Shown here piece by piece: positions 5,072 through 5,257 of a stretch of 5,257 nt of DNA. The DNA comes from Bacillota bacterium (GTDB lineage Bacteria > Bacillota > Bacilli > Bacillales_B > DSM-18226). The notes below the pieces were generated by a model. It had not been told where the DNA came from and did not search any database. It was given only the letters and a program-made list of their open reading frames with translations. Positions within the stretch are counted from its first letter, which is position 1. Every line of letters begins with the position of its first letter. Position numbers and translations under genes: made by a program. The stretch covers positions 1 to 5,257 of the forward strand of contig JAKACS010000294.1 of the NCBI GenBank assembly GCA_021821235.1, given 5' to 3'.

Positions 5072-5257
5072 ATGGAGAAAAAAACATATTTGCTATTTTC
5101 AAAACAACATTTTTCCGGCTGGTATGCGAATAAGCTTTTCTATCTGGGAGAAATGTCACATCCCTGGGAAATCAAATTTAGTGGAATCCCTGGATTTTCA
5201 GATGCCTTGCACCTTTTGATGCTTCAACCCCAGAATCCCCCCTACCAGATGATTTCG
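5072..5257 (+). CDS. Unidentified protein, 3' end beyond the window
   Basis: I do not recognise this protein. From ATG at 5072 the frame stays open for 62 codons to the window edge, beginning MEKKTYLLFSKQHFSGWYANKLF. It is rich in aromatic residues and has a Pro-rich stretch near residues 53-58 (PQNPPY). An in-frame TAA at 5048-5050 closes the frame upstream. GGAGG (5056-5060) lies 11 nt before this ATG, slightly long, and 6 nt before another ATG at 5067. That second start opens a different frame ending at 5219 after 50 residues. The 5072 frame is preferred because it is longer and still open, but the choice is not certain. It lies opposite the XRE regulator and behind a SigH-like promoter. 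Confidence 0.5.
   Translation, partial: MEKKTYLLFSKQHFSGWYANKLFYLGEMSHPWEIKFSGIPGFSDALHLLMLQPQNPPYQMIS

Noticed and set aside
4872..5159. 95-codon minus-strand frame in the divergent region
   Set aside because: Its composition is poor, with Phe/Tyr/Ser runs complementary to A/T-rich promoter DNA. No ribosome site was seen, and it overlaps the SigH-like promoter and the plus-strand start.

Overview
The window looks like part of a Bacillaceae (Firmicutes) chromosome. The evidence is a FabZ very close to the Bacillus protein, a YwpF-family protein and a single-stranded-DNA-binding protein in the gene order known from Bacillus subtilis (fabZ/ywpB, then ywpF, then ssbB/ywpH). Strong AGGAGG-type ribosome sites and SigA-like promoters agree with this. 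The species cannot be fixed from the sequence.

Layout: positions 1-328 hold the 3' part of fabZ (+), closed by a clear terminator. About 420 bp without a gene follow, built around nine 21-bp units (534-722) in an alternating pattern and flanked by short repeated words. On the minus strand, 842-2533 encodes a complete methyl-accepting chemotaxis protein with its own terminator. 2642-3061 encodes YwpF, also minus, with a terminator separating it from the chemotaxis gene. A 337-bp divergent region then holds an extended -10 promoter and a leader with a perfect inverted repeat for ywpF, plus a SigA-type promoter for the ssb gene. On the plus strand, ssb (3399-4019) has a normal OB fold but a long repeated Ser/Gly/Pro tail without the usual acidic tip. 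A small coiled-coil ORF overlaps its end (start TTG at 4009), and one terminator closes the pair. A minus-strand XRE-type regulator (4431-4841) lies opposite an unidentified plus-strand ORF that runs off the window (from 5072). The gap between them carries an imperfect operator-like inverted repeat and a close match to the SigH promoter consensus.

How the parts fit: fabZ (fatty acid synthesis) and the chemoreceptor are unrelated neighbours. The ssb gene and the small coiled-coil ORF look translationally coupled. The regulator and the final ORF form a divergent pair that may be linked by control. Nothing here is a complete new defence or mobile system. The points most worth a second look are the repeat array, the unusual SSB tail with its coupled small ORF, and the SigH-like promoter in front of the unknown gene.
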